A DNA stretch of 33,242 bases, from contig DJTQ01000234.1 in the NCBI GenBank assembly GCA_002439285.1, positions 1-33,242 of the forward strand, written 5' to 3'. A program made the position numbers and the translations under genes. The stretch is from Paenibacillaceae bacterium UBA6304 (GTDB taxonomy: Bacteria; Bacillota; Bacilli; Paenibacillales; Paenibacillaceae). The notes beneath the pieces are model-generated. The model was not told where the DNA came from and ran no database searches. It was given only the letters and a program-made list of their open reading frames with translations. Numbering within the stretch: the first letter of the stretch is position 1; every line of letters begins with the position of its first letter. This document shows positions 16,120 to 24,514 of the stretch, piece after piece.

Positions 16120-17247
16120 CTATTTACGTATATCGGCAAGCATTTGTTGTAAAGCTTCCGGCGGCTCCGCGCCCAGCTCTTCCATAAAACTATGCTTCAT
16201 CTTTTCATAATGCGATAAGAATGCTGTTCTGTCTTGTAGATCTTTATAGGTTCTTAAAAGGAGTTCATGCGCTTCTTCATCAAAGGGTAATTGGTTGAGT
16301 AAGGTAAGAAGGACTTCAGCCGCTTGCGGATATCGCCTCTGTTCAAAGTGCCATTTGGCTTTTCTCTTGGAGAGGCTGGCAAAATACCGGGACATTCGCT
16401 CACGCTCCGCCTCGCACCAAGCGTAGTCCTTGTTTGCGAAAAGCGGTCCCTTATAGAGATAATACGCCTTGTTAAAAACTTCCCTAATCCCACTCTCCCC
16501 ATTCTCCGCATACATCGTATGAGCAACCGCTTGCTCAAACATAACGTAATCACAAATTACATCACATTCCATTCGATAGAATCCCCTTTGGGAGGAGATA
16601 CGCACTTCAATGCCGCTGTCTCGCAGGGTTTTCTTCATCCGATGCATGGTTACATGCAAATTATGTTCAACTTTATCCGTGGAGGTAACTTCCGGCCATA
16701 AATTATCGCAAAGTGTCCATTTGGATATATTCGTCTTCCGGTGGACTAACAAATAGGCAAACAGTTCTTCTGCCTTCACAGTAGGAAAGCGAATGGGTTC
16801 CGCATAACCTGCTTTAAAAATTTCAAAGCCGCCGAAGCATACAATTCGAGAATCAGCCTTGGCTGCTTTTGCGGCGGTAATCCCCATTTTTCTTTTCAAC
16901 ACTCTCTCCAGTGCATGATTCAGAAATTCAGGGTCCACCGGCTTTAATAAATAGTCCACCGCATTTACGCGAAAAGCTTCTACGGCGTACTGAGGGTAGG
17001 CGGTTACAAATACGATCTCGATGTCTTCCTGCAGTTCCAGCAAACGGACGGCTAGTCCCAGGCCGTTCATCCCCGGCATCTCGATGTCCATTAATATCAG
17101 ATCGGGCATGAGCCGTGTTACGTCCTCCAGCATCTCCAAAGGGTTCGTGTATGCGCCCACTACCTCCAGATCCTTACGATCGCTGATCAAATGGATCAGT
17201 AAGTCCAACGCGAGTTTCTCATCATCCAACAATACTACCCTCAACAT
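16120..17247 (-). CDS. Response regulator with SARP/BTAD-type output
   Basis: A 375-residue two-component regulator. Residues 1-120 are a receiver domain with acidic pocket Asp8/Asp9, phosphorylation site Asp54 (LILMDIEMPG), Thr82 and Lys102 (LLKPVD). Residues about 130-225 form a winged-helix DNA-binding domain of the OmpR/SARP type, and residues about 230-375 a helical bacterial transcriptional activation domain. No sensor kinase is adjacent on the same transcript; the nearest is the hybrid kinase 2 kb away. Its phosphodonor and targets are unknown. The start ATG has only a weak ribosome binding site (AAGTGAT). Confidence 0.88.
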   Translation of the reverse strand: MLRVVLLDDEKLALDLLIHLISDRKDLEVVGAYTNPLEMLEDVTRLMPDLILMDIEMPGMNGLGLAVRLLELQEDIEIVFVTAYPQYAVEAFRVNAVDYLLKPVDPEFLNHALERVLKRKMGITAAKAAKADSRIVCFGGFEIFKAGYAEPIRFPTVKAEELFAYLLVHRKTNISKWTLCDNLWPEVTSTDKVEHNLHVTMHRMKKTLRDSGIEVRISSQRGFYRMECDVICDYVMFEQAVAHTMYAENGESGIREVFNKAYYLYKGPLFANKDYAWCEAERERMSRYFASLSKRKAKWHFEQRRYPQAAEVLLTLLNQLPFDEEAHELLLRTYKDLQDRTAFLSHYEKMKHSFMEELGAEPPEALQQMLADIRK

Positions 17248-17344
17248 CTTATATCACTTATTTCATTATTAGAGTAATTCGCTGTGACAAGATACCTTGT
17301 ACTGAAGTTGGACACTTATCTATTCCCCCCCGATGCCTTTAAAT

Positions 17345-17500
17345 TCAAACCCTGCTCTCAAAGATAAGCAACCTTTGATGAATGTCGTCGATCAAGTCTA
17401 CTCCGCTCATGGCCCGGTAATTAATTTCCTGATTTCTTTGTAATACATGTACCCCAAATCGCTTAGTTGACTCGCCTTGGTTTATCTTGAAGATGTTCAT
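17345..17500 (-). CDS. Small hypothetical protein
   Basis: A 51-residue basic protein beginning MNIFKINQGESTKRFG and containing NQEINYRAMSGVDLIDDIHQ. I do not recognise the family. The frame is open upstream to 17596, but the upstream part contains a TATAAT-like -10 (17570-17565), so I place the start at the internal ATG 17500. The ribosome binding site there is weak (AAAGATAAAG). Its protein-like composition favours a real gene, but it could be a fragment. Confidence 0.45.
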   Translation of the reverse strand: MNIFKINQGESTKRFGVHVLQRNQEINYRAMSGVDLIDDIHQRLLIFESRV

Positions 17501-17597
17501 CTTTATCTTTTTAATACAGAAAATGATTTTAATGTAATTAAATCGACAAAATACGACATTTCCCATTATATCATGAAGCACACGATAAAATAACAAA

Positions 17598-17625
17598 AAA
17601 ACCGCTCCAAAGGAGCGGCTTTTTT
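17598..17625 (-). terminator. Terminator of the NlpC/P60-like gene
   Basis: CCGCTCC (17602-17608) and GGAGCGG (17612-17618) form a seven-pair stem with an AAA loop. A-rich and T-rich flanks give seven T residues on the minus strand; it could work in both directions. Confidence 0.85.
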
Positions 17626-17697
17626 AGATTGAATGAGGGGTCAAAGCTGCCATAATGACTAAGCATTCTTGGAACCTGCCATGGATGACGCCATCTT

Positions 17698-18246
17698 CTA
17701 TATAGCTGTCACATGGATTCTATCGTCCAGAACACTTGTCCGATAGTCCTTTACCCTTCCTTCAAACATCATTTGAAAATTTGCGGAATGAGGCAGCTCG
17801 CCGGGTTCCACCAGGGAAGGATCTTTGCCGGAATCCATTACCTTCCCTTCCCTCAGAACAGAGGCGACAAACTGAGAACAAAAGAAAGCATGCTTTCGCT
17901 GAATCGGCCTCTGAACCATCACGCCGAATAATCCTATGAAATTATAGCGGTAACGTTCTTTTTGGGCGGCGACTCCCTGGATATATCGATGCATTTTTTT
18001 ATACTCATCAGGGGTTACGGTTAAAGCATAGACAGCACAATCCGCTTGCATAAACAGGATGGAGCGAAGATCTTCTCTCACGAATCCTCCAATAAACGGA
18101 TTTCTCGCCGTCTTTCTCCCAAAACTATAGACCTCGGTCAATTCGGCATCAAAGGCGATCGAGGCATGATTATAGGGTTGTCTAGTAATGGACTTAATCA
18201 TTCGGGTGAACATCGTTCCCGTATCCGTTAAAACGAGATATATCAT
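17698..18246 (-). CDS. Permuted NlpC/P60-like cysteine hydrolase
   Basis: A 182-residue protein of the circularly permuted papain-like fold (YiiX/DUF830-like). Signature parts are QPYNHASIAFD with the presumed catalytic His, VYSFGRK, NPFIGGFVRED, RYNFIGLFG and FFCSQFVA with the presumed catalytic Cys. Members are predicted amidases or peptidases acting on cell-wall or lipid substrates; no activity has been shown for this close group as far as I know. There is no signal peptide. I start at the ATG 18246 because GGAG lies five bases upstream; an in-frame GTG at 18270 lacks a ribosome binding site. Confidence 0.75.
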   Translation of the reverse strand: MIYLVLTDTGTMFTRMIKSITRQPYNHASIAFDAELTEVYSFGRKTARNPFIGGFVREDLRSILFMQADCAVYALTVTPDEYKKMHRYIQGVAAQKERYRYNFIGLFGVMVQRPIQRKHAFFCSQFVASVLREGKVMDSGKDPSLVEPGELPHSANFQMMFEGRVKDYRTSVLDDRIHVTAI

Positions 18247-18305
18247 TGGTTCTCCGGTCAATCTCTTCACCTCAGCTTACATCCTCTTGTACGAAAAAGA
18301 TTTAT

Positions 18306-18515
18306 TTATTCCCCACTTTGGTATTCCAGAATATCTCCGGGCTGACAGTCCAAAGCCTGACAAATCGCTTCCAGTGTGGAGAAGCGAATCGCCTTGGCCT
18401 TGCCGTTCTTCAGAATAGACAGGTTCGCCATCGTAATTCCGACCCTCTCCGACAGCTCCGTTACACTCATCTTCCGCTTAGCCAGCATCACGTCAACATT
18501 GATTATAATCGCCAT
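18306..18515 (-). CDS. Small Xre-type regulator, YozG-like
   Basis: A 69-residue protein that is almost entirely a Cro/CI helix-turn-helix (MSVTELSERVGITMANLSIL, then RFSTLEAICQALDCQPGDIL). It begins nine bases after the DUF2975 gene, matching the YoaS-YozG pair known in Bacillus subtilis. It probably represses or tunes its own operon; candidate inverted half-sites lie at the operon promoter (19021-19063). Confidence 0.88.
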   Translation of the reverse strand: MAIIINVDVMLAKRKMSVTELSERVGITMANLSILKNGKAKAIRFSTLEAICQALDCQPGDILEYQSGE

Positions 18516-18524
18516 AGTTCCACC

Positions 18525-18998
18525 TCAGACCGTTAAATCATTTTCTGACTTGATATCGATCGCATTCTTGAGCAGTTTCTGAAGCACCGCCGCAAAGACC
18601 GCAATCACAAACGAGGCAAAAATAATGACAAGCCCGATGACGATGATCCCCGGGGCATCATCCTTCTCGGCCATCAAATAGAGAAAGGGCTCGCTTGCCG
18701 CAAACAAAATACTAATGGTGAATGCACTGTATTTAATATTCTTTAAAGATCCAACGGCCAAATCCGAGAAAGCCTGATTCTTGTCGATATAACTTAACAG
18801 CTTAAATGCCTGAACCAGGGCAAAGAAGAACGGAATCACCGAGACGTAGATCACGATAAACACCGGATACACCCAATAGGGAGAAAAATAATCTGCCGCT
18901 TCATTAATGATCTGTGGCAATCCAAATATACACAACGCAAGAATCGGGAGCGCAATTAGAACTACAACGGCCTTTAAAAAGAGTGTTTCTCGCTTCAC
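18525..18998 (-). CDS. DUF2975 membrane protein, YoaS-like
   Basis: A 157-residue membrane protein with four predicted transmembrane segments (about 8-30, 40-65, 88-110 and 118-143). Stretches such as LLSYIDKNQAFSDLAV followed by LKNIKYSAF are typical of DUF2975. The function is unknown; the family is nearly always next to a small Xre regulator, as here, suggesting a membrane component that works with it. It starts with GTG at 18998 with GAGGTG upstream, and the promoter lies close by. Confidence 0.85.
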   Translation of the reverse strand: MKRETLFLKAVVVLIALPILALCIFGLPQIINEAADYFSPYWVYPVFIVIYVSVIPFFFALVQAFKLLSYIDKNQAFSDLAVGSLKNIKYSAFTISILFAASEPFLYLMAEKDDAPGIIVIGLVIIFASFVIAVFAAVLQKLLKNAIDIKSENDLTV

Positions 18999-19020
18999 AA
19001 AAAGAGCACCTCACTTGAGT

Positions 19021-19063
19021 TATTGATAGTTTGATTATACACAAGATTTATCGATTATCAATA
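19021..19063 (-). promoter_or_regulatory. Promoter with flanking inverted repeat for the DUF2975-Xre operon
   Basis: On the minus strand TTGATA (19061-19056) and TATAAT (19039-19034) are 16 bases apart. TATTGATA (19021-19028) and TATCAATA (19056-19063) form an eight-base inverted repeat that overlaps the -35 and lies just past the -10. This is a good candidate operator for the Xre protein. Confidence 0.55.
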
Positions 19064-19160
19064 AATATTTGTTAAATATCATTATGTTATTATTGTTAAA
19101 TCAGTCAGTTCGAAAATAGTATCCTTTTCAAATCCCAAAAGCCTACCTTTTAACAACGCA

Positions 19161-19203
19161 GAAACACCATGCAAGCAGAGATATTGCCTCTGCCTGCATG
19201 GTG
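19161..19203 (-). terminator. Hairpin after the hybrid kinase gene
   Basis: CACCATGCA-a-GCAGAG (19165-19180) pairs with CTCTGC-c-TGCATGGTG (19188-19203) with one internal mismatch. On the minus strand only TTTC follows, so the T tract is poor, but the stem is very stable. Confidence 0.6.
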
Positions 19204-19244
19204 CTATTCGTCTCTTCTAATGAAGCTAAAACCGGTTTACCCCT

Positions 19245-22200
19245 TCACGCATATAACCACACTCTCAACAACGACAACAGCTTCTCTACATCGATCGGCT
19301 TGCTGATATAATCCGAAGCGCCGGCCTCGAGGCAGCGTTTGCGGTCTTCCTTCATGGCTTTGGCCGTGAGGGCAATGACCGGAATTCTCTCGTAACCCGG
19401 CATCGAGCGGATGATCCGCGTCGCCTCGTAGCCGTCCATTTCCGGCATCATGATATCCATCAGGATCAGGTCGTAATGATTGTCTTGCTCTAGAAGCTCT
19501 ATCGCTTCCCGGCCGTTCTCCGCAAAGGACACTTGCAAGTTATTGGATTCCAGGACATTCGTTAAGGCGAACGTGTTGCGGATGTCATCTTCGACCAACA
19601 GAATCCGTTTCCCGTCAAAAGCTACTTCATTGGTATATAGCTTCTTAAGAATGTTGCGGCGGTCTTCCGGCAAGTCGGCTTCCACCCGGTGCAGGAACAA
19701 GGCGGTCTCGGCGAACAGCCGCTCCTGGGACTTCACGTTTTTGATAGTAATGCTCTCCGCGTATCTTTTCAGTTCCATTTCTTCCTTCATATCCAGATCG
19801 CGTCCGGTGTAAATGATGATAGGCAGGTTCTTCAGATACTCCTCGCCACGGATGCGGTTAAGCAATTCAAAGCTGGAGATATCGGCTAGGCCAAGATCCA
19901 GTACCATGCAGTCAAAATGTTCTTTCTGCAGCTCATGCAGCGCCTCTTCGCCGGTGGACACGGCGGTGATCACCACATCATTGTGCCCGATCAACTTGAC
20001 CATGCTGCCCTGCAAGACGATATCATCTTCAACAATGAGAAGCCTCTTATGATCACGATCCATAAAGGACTCGATCCGGGACAGCACGTCCTCTACGCTT
20101 TGTTTATCGACCGGCTTTTGCAGATAAGCCATTGCCCCCATCGTCAAACCTTGCTGCTGTTCATCGATGACCGATATAATATGGACCGGGATATGCCTCA
20201 GCTCCTGTTGCTGCTTGAGATGCTCAAGCACGCTCCAGCCATCGATCACAGGCAATTGAATATCCAGAATGATCGCGTCCGGTTTATACGCATGGGCCAG
20301 GGCGAGCCCCTTGTCTCCTTGAAGAGCGACAAGTCCTTTGAAATGACGCGCCCTCGCCATCTCCAGCAACGCCTTGGCAAAATGAAGATCGTCTTCGATA
20401 ATAAGCAGAGTCCGGTCTCCCGGTTTCAGCTCATAGCGATCGTCCTCCACTTCCGGGTCATTCAGCAAGTCCGGATCGTTCCACTCGATTCGCGGCCTCA
20501 AAAATTCACCGGCCGAAGTCCGGTCCACCTTTGTCCCTGAAACATAGTCCTCAAACGAGGCTGCCGTATGCGCATATGCCGGTTCGAACAACTTCTGCTC
20601 ATACTCCGGTACAACCAGCGTAAAGGTACTGCCTTCGCCTTCCTTGCTTTCGATTTCAATATATCCGCCGATCAGCACAGCCAGTTCCCGGCTGATCGTC
20701 AGTCCCAGGCCCGTTCCGCCGTACTTGCGGCTCGTGGAACCGTCGGCCTGCTGGAACGCTTCAAATACGATATCCATTTTGTCCGTCGCAATCCCGATCC
20801 CCGTATCCTTTACCGCAAATGCGATCGCACTCGGGTTATTGTCAGGCCGGTATATTAATAATTCAATCTTACCTTGAGTGGTAAATTTGAAAGCGTTGGA
20901 TAACAGGTTTTTCAAAATTTGCTGCAGCCGGTGTCCGTCCGTGTTAATGGTTTCAGGCAGTGGACCCGCCAGCCGAACCCGATAGTCAATCCCTTTCTCT
21001 GCAGCAAGCGGCTCAAAGCTGCGCCACAGATTATCCTTGACCTCTTCCAGATAAACGGAAGACATTTCGATGGTCATATGACCGGCTTCCACTTTCGATA
21101 AATCGAGGATATCATCGATCAGCCGCAGCAAATCGCTGCCGGAGGAATGAACGGTTTGGGCGAATTCCACCTGCTTCGGATTCAAATTCCCCTCCTTGTT
21201 ATCGGCCAGAAGCTGGGACAGAATCAGCATGCTATTCAGCGGAGTCCGCAATTCATGCGACATATTGGCCAGGAATTCGGATTTGTATTTCGAAGCGGCC
21301 TTCAGATCCTCGGCCTGTTTGGCAAGCATGGTGTTTTGATGCTCCACTTGCCCGTTGATTTCCTCGAGCTTGCGCATATGACCTTCGAGCAGCTCAGAAC
21401 GCTTCTCTACCTCCAAGTTGCTTTGCTCCAGCTCTTCGGTCTGTACTTGCAATTCCTCGGTCAAAGCCTGCGACTCTATCAGCAAGCGATTGACTTCCAT
21501 TTGGGAGAGGACATTATTGATAGCGATCCCTACCGTTTCACTGGTGAGTTCCACCAGCCGCTGGTGCAAAGGCGTAAATGTATGTAAAGAAGCGAGCTCG
21601 ATAACCCCTTGAACCTTGCCTTCATACTCCACCGGGAAGATCAAAATGCTGCGGGGCCGGGATTCTCCAAGCGCAGTGGCGATTCTCACATGGCTATCCT
21701 GCAATGGATCGACGATGAAAACCCGCTTGTCCCTTGCGCATTGACCTACAAGGCCCTCACCCATGAGGATACTGGCTGTGCCCGGATCGCCTTCCATAGC
21801 AGCAAATGATGCCTTCTTTACCAATCTATCGCCTGTCCGGAGGTAAAACACGCCATAGGCCGCATCCAGTAAATGGGCCACGGTCTTAATAACGGCTTCC
21901 CCCAGTTCGGCAATGTCGGTGAAACCCTGGTTTGCCGTTGCGATCCTGCTAATGCTCGTCTGCAACCAGGATTGCCTGTCGTAACTTTCCAGCAGGGAGT
22001 TGGTCGTTGCTCCCAAATCCCCGAGCTCATCGTGGCTAGCGACTTCAATTCGCTTCGCCTGCGCTTTGCCTTCCTCGGAAGCGATATCCGAGATCGCTTG
22101 TATAACTTGCTTGATCGTTTTGACGATCGAACCGGAAATGAAAAAGGCAAGCAGAACGGAAATCAGCCCTACTAAAATAAATATCAGAATAAGGCCCATT

Positions 22201-22766
22201 CTCAAATCGGTATTACTTTCATCGAGTTCGGAGATACGCTGTTCCGTCAACTCTCTTTCCGTGTTGCGAAAATCCTCTGTCTGCGAACGCAGCAAATTCA
22301 GGACATTTTCTCCCACATTGGCACTATAAGTAGATAGGATATCTTGTGTTCTACCCTCTATCTTCAGTTGAATGGACGGGTCGCCCATGGTATTGATCCA
22401 TTCCTCGACACTTGCCTTGATCTCATCCAGATTCTTTTGCTGGCTGGGATTGTCGGCAACCAGTTCATACAATTCCCTATACTCCTCTTGCCACTCAACC
22501 TTGTCTTGGGCATATTGATTCAGATAGGTTTCATTGCCGGAAATCATATAGCCCCGATGCCTCGCTACCATATCCAAATACGTGCTTTCGATTTTATTCG
22601 ATAAATTATGAACTTCGATATCATGGTCTGTGATAAAATGAATCTCTTTTTCCAGAGAATTTATCCTGCTATTTAACGCAAAAATAGAGAACCCCAAGCA
22701 AATCACCACGATCATATAACCGGCGATGATTTTGGAACGAATCGTAAAGCGCTTCCCCTTGAACAT
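19245..22766 (-). CDS. Hybrid sensor histidine kinase with three receiver domains
   Basis: A 1173-residue membrane sensor. A transmembrane helix at about 12-31 and another at 189-210 enclose an extracytoplasmic CHASE3-like helical domain (RHRGYMISGNETYL). Then come HAMP (about 211-265), GAF (about 275-420), a coiled coil (430-490), HisKA with His504 (NMSHELRTPLN), and HATPase with N box Asn624, DTGIGI 654-659 and GGTGLGL 683-689. Three receiver domains follow with phosphorylatable Asp835, Asp957 and Asp1104. The third is canonical (ILMDIMMPEMDG, SKPID), the second more divergent. No histidine phosphotransfer domain is fused. GGGAGAAG precedes the ATG. The signal is unknown, and the orphan regulator at 16120 is one possible partner. 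Confidence 0.92.
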   Translation of the reverse strand: MFKGKRFTIRSKIIAGYMIVVICLGFSIFALNSRINSLEKEIHFITDHDIEVHNLSNKIESTYLDMVARHRGYMISGNETYLNQYAQDKVEWQEEYRELYELVADNPSQQKNLDEIKASVEEWINTMGDPSIQLKIEGRTQDILSTYSANVGENVLNLLRSQTEDFRNTERELTEQRISELDESNTDLRMGLILIFILVGLISVLLAFFISGSIVKTIKQVIQAISDIASEEGKAQAKRIEVASHDELGDLGATTNSLLESYDRQSWLQTSISRIATANQGFTDIAELGEAVIKTVAHLLDAAYGVFYLRTGDRLVKKASFAAMEGDPGTASILMGEGLVGQCARDKRVFIVDPLQDSHVRIATALGESRPRSILIFPVEYEGKVQGVIELASLHTFTPLHQRLVELTSETVGIAINNVLSQMEVNRLLIESQALTEELQVQTEELEQSNLEVEKRSELLEGHMRKLEEINGQVEHQNTMLAKQAEDLKAASKYKSEFLANMSHELRTPLNSMLILSQLLADNKEGNLNPKQVEFAQTVHSSGSDLLRLIDDILDLSKVEAGHMTIEMSSVYLEEVKDNLWRSFEPLAAEKGIDYRVRLAGPLPETINTDGHRLQQILKNLLSNAFKFTTQGKIELLIYRPDNNPSAIAFAVKDTGIGIATDKMDIVFEAFQQADGSTSRKYGGTGLGLTISRELAVLIGGYIEIESKEGEGSTFTLVVPEYEQKLFEPAYAHTAASFEDYVSGTKVDRTSAGEFLRPRIEWNDPDLLNDPEVEDDRYELKPGDRTLLIIEDDLHFAKALLEMARARHFKGLVALQGDKGLALAHAYKPDAIILDIQLPVIDGWSVLEHLKQQQELRHIPVHIISVIDEQQQGLTMGAMAYLQKPVDKQSVEDVLSRIESFMDRDHKRLLIVEDDIVLQGSMVKLIGHNDVVITAVSTGEEALHELQKEHFDCMVLDLGLADISSFELLNRIRGEEYLKNLPIIIYTGRDLDMKEEMELKRYAESITIKNVKSQERLFAETALFLHRVEADLPEDRRNILKKLYTNEVAFDGKRILLVEDDIRNTFALTNVLESNNLQVSFAENGREAIELLEQDNHYDLILMDIMMPEMDGYEATRIIRSMPGYERIPVIALTAKAMKEDRKRCLEAGASDYISKPIDVEKLLSLLRVWLYA

Positions 22767-22879
22767 TTCGGCACTTCTCCCTCTTACATAATAGATGATA
22801 GCCTGTCAGAGTATTATTTTACCAGATAATAAATCATTCAAAAACAGATTCGCATGTCACCGGCCAAAAAATATAAAGC

Positions 22880-22905
22880 AAAAAAATAATCCGGTTGCAA
22901 CCGGA
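22880..22905 (-). terminator. Terminator of the YitT-family gene
   Basis: TCCGGTTGCAACCGGA (22890-22905) is a perfect 16-base palindrome. On the minus strand it is followed by TTATTTTTTT, and it lies 11 bases after the YitT stop. Confidence 0.85.
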
Positions 22906-22916
22906 CCCTTAGCCAT

Positions 22917-23753
22917 CTACTTCGCAATATCCAAAAATCCTTCCCCGAACACATCCCGTACATCGTGAATGGTGAGAAAAGCGGTCTGATCAATGGCGCG
23001 GACAATCTTCTTCAACATGGAAACCTCTTGCTTGCTGATGACGATGTATAGCACTTCCTTCGGATTCTTCGTATAGTACCCGTGGCCCGACAGCACCGTA
23101 ACGCCGCGATCCATCTTGGTAATAACCTCCTCTGCGATCCGGTCCTGCTGCTCCGAAATGATCGTGACCGCTTTCTTGGAATTCAGCCCTTCGATCATGA
23201 AGTCCATCACCTTCGTACCTATATACAAAATGAGGATCGTCAACATCAGCTTCTCCGCGCCAATAATGAAATAGGAGGAAAAAGCTACAATCAAATCAAA
23301 AAACAAAAGCGCGTAGCTGATTTTCCAATCGAGATATTTATTCGCGATCCGGGCCAAGATCACCGTTCCCGCCGTCGTTCCCCCGACCCGCACGATCAGG
23401 CCGATCCCGACCCCGACCATCACGCCGGCAAAAATGGCATTGATCATCGGCTCATGCGAATCGATCCTCCAGCTTTCCGTGATATGAAGGAACAACGAGT
23501 TGAACGCTACGGCAATTACCGTATAAATCGTCGTTTGCCGATCCAGGAATTTGTATCCCACAATCAGCAGCAGGCCATTTAGCACAATATTGACGATGGA
23601 AGGCGACCACTGGAACAGGTAATACAGAATAATCGTGACCCCTGTAACGCCTCCTTCCCCGAACTCATTCGGTATGATAAACAGGTTGACGGCCAGTGCG
23701 AACAAGAAAGCCCCCAATATAATGAATGCGATATCCGCCATTCTCTTCTTCAT
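22917..23753 (-). CDS. YitT-family membrane protein
   Basis: A 278-residue protein of the YitT/YqfU family. Residues 1-185 hold five or six transmembrane segments (FIILGAFLFALAVNLFIIP, then EGGVTGVTIILYY, GGTTAGTVILARI). Residues about 190-275 form the soluble DUF2179 domain, with GVTVLSGHGYYTKNPKEVLY and a C-terminal DVFGEGF motif. Transport or signalling roles have been proposed, but function is not established. It is monocistronic, with GAAAGGAATAGG before the ATG, a promoter candidate upstream and a terminator directly after. Confidence 0.9.
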   Translation of the reverse strand: MKKRMADIAFIILGAFLFALAVNLFIIPNEFGEGGVTGVTIILYYLFQWSPSIVNIVLNGLLLIVGYKFLDRQTTIYTVIAVAFNSLFLHITESWRIDSHEPMINAIFAGVMVGVGIGLIVRVGGTTAGTVILARIANKYLDWKISYALLFFDLIVAFSSYFIIGAEKLMLTILILYIGTKVMDFMIEGLNSKKAVTIISEQQDRIAEEVITKMDRGVTVLSGHGYYTKNPKEVLYIVISKQEVSMLKKIVRAIDQTAFLTIHDVRDVFGEGFLDIAK

Positions 23754-23794
23754 TTTGAACCTATTCCTTTCTTCAGCAAAATGACAACCAGTTC

Positions 23795-23824
23795 ATCGTA
23801 TCTATTTCTGCTCATAAAAGTCAA
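23795..23824 (-). promoter_or_regulatory. Possible promoter of the YitT-family gene
   Basis: On the minus strand TTGACT (23824-23819) and TACGAT (23800-23795) are 18 bases apart, about 40 bases before the start codon. It is a moderate consensus match. Confidence 0.45.
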
Positions 23825-23920
23825 TATGGCTTTGACACTTTACTTCGCTATCCAATTCACTAGGAAAAGCATTTCTATAGATGTGGTGGGAGGGTTGCTG
23901 GTGTCTTTCTTTCATAAGGA

Positions 23921-24488
23921 AGGGGGGTCCCTCAGTCATCTACAATGACTTTTGGGACATCCTTGCTCTCTAGAAATTTGGCCTAGTAGAGGAGCTCTCC
24001 CCTAAGCGTTCCGGCTAAGGCACACGATTTAAGACATCATTACTTTAACTAACTAGTCACGAAACAGGCGCACATGAAGCAAACTTTCCAGTAACCAGTA
24101 ACCAGTAACCAGAAATCATCAGAACCAGTAACTTCATGCATTCACCACTCGGATCGATAGGAGTGACGGTTGTTGGGGGTAATTAACTGCATTTCCTACA
24201 GTTAATTACCGTGAATCTAGTCGTTCTGGAGAATTAACTGCATTTCCTACAGTTAATTCTTAACCTTTCCGCTCTTTTCGCTACAAGTGCCTAAATTAGC
24301 TGTAGGTTTTCCAGTTAGTTTGTCCAGACCTGGCCTACTGCGCGAAATAACTGTAGGTTTTCCAGTTAATTTTCATAGAGCGGTCTGGTGACCGAGCCTA
24401 GGGAGGAGCGACATGGCGAAAGTGAGCTTGGTCATGAGAAAAAGGGGTGTCCGTTAGTCATCTACGATGACTTTCGGGACACCCCCTT
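23921..24488. repeat. Hairpin-bounded intergenic repeat element, copy B
   Basis: Second copy of the element at 13725-14250, in the same orientation. It is bounded by GGGGGGTCC...GGGACATCC (23922-23961) and the better preserved GGGGTGTCC...GGGACACCCC (24444-24485), whose inner stem is AGTCATC/GATGACT. The four palindromes with ACTGCATTTCCTACAGTTAA-like and ACTGTAGGTTTTCCAGTTA-like cores recur in the same order. The right-hand hairpin, followed by TTTTTC on the minus strand, probably ends the SRAP gene transcript. No gene is seen in 23825-24514. Confidence 0.8.
24088..24112. repeat. Short CCAGTAA tandem repeat
   Basis: Three and a half copies of the 7-base unit CCAGTAA lie inside repeat element copy B. 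Copy A has only a single CCAGTAA at the corresponding place (about 13892), so the run expanded after the copies separated or was lost from the other. Confidence 0.75.
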
Positions 24489-24514
24489 TCTTCTCTTTGA
24501 AATATTGCAACCAA

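Noticed and set aside
19917..20540. 207-codon plus-strand frame antisense to the hybrid kinase
   Set aside because: His/Gln/Leu-rich shadow of receiver-domain codons with no ribosome binding site; the minus-strand receivers are unmistakable.
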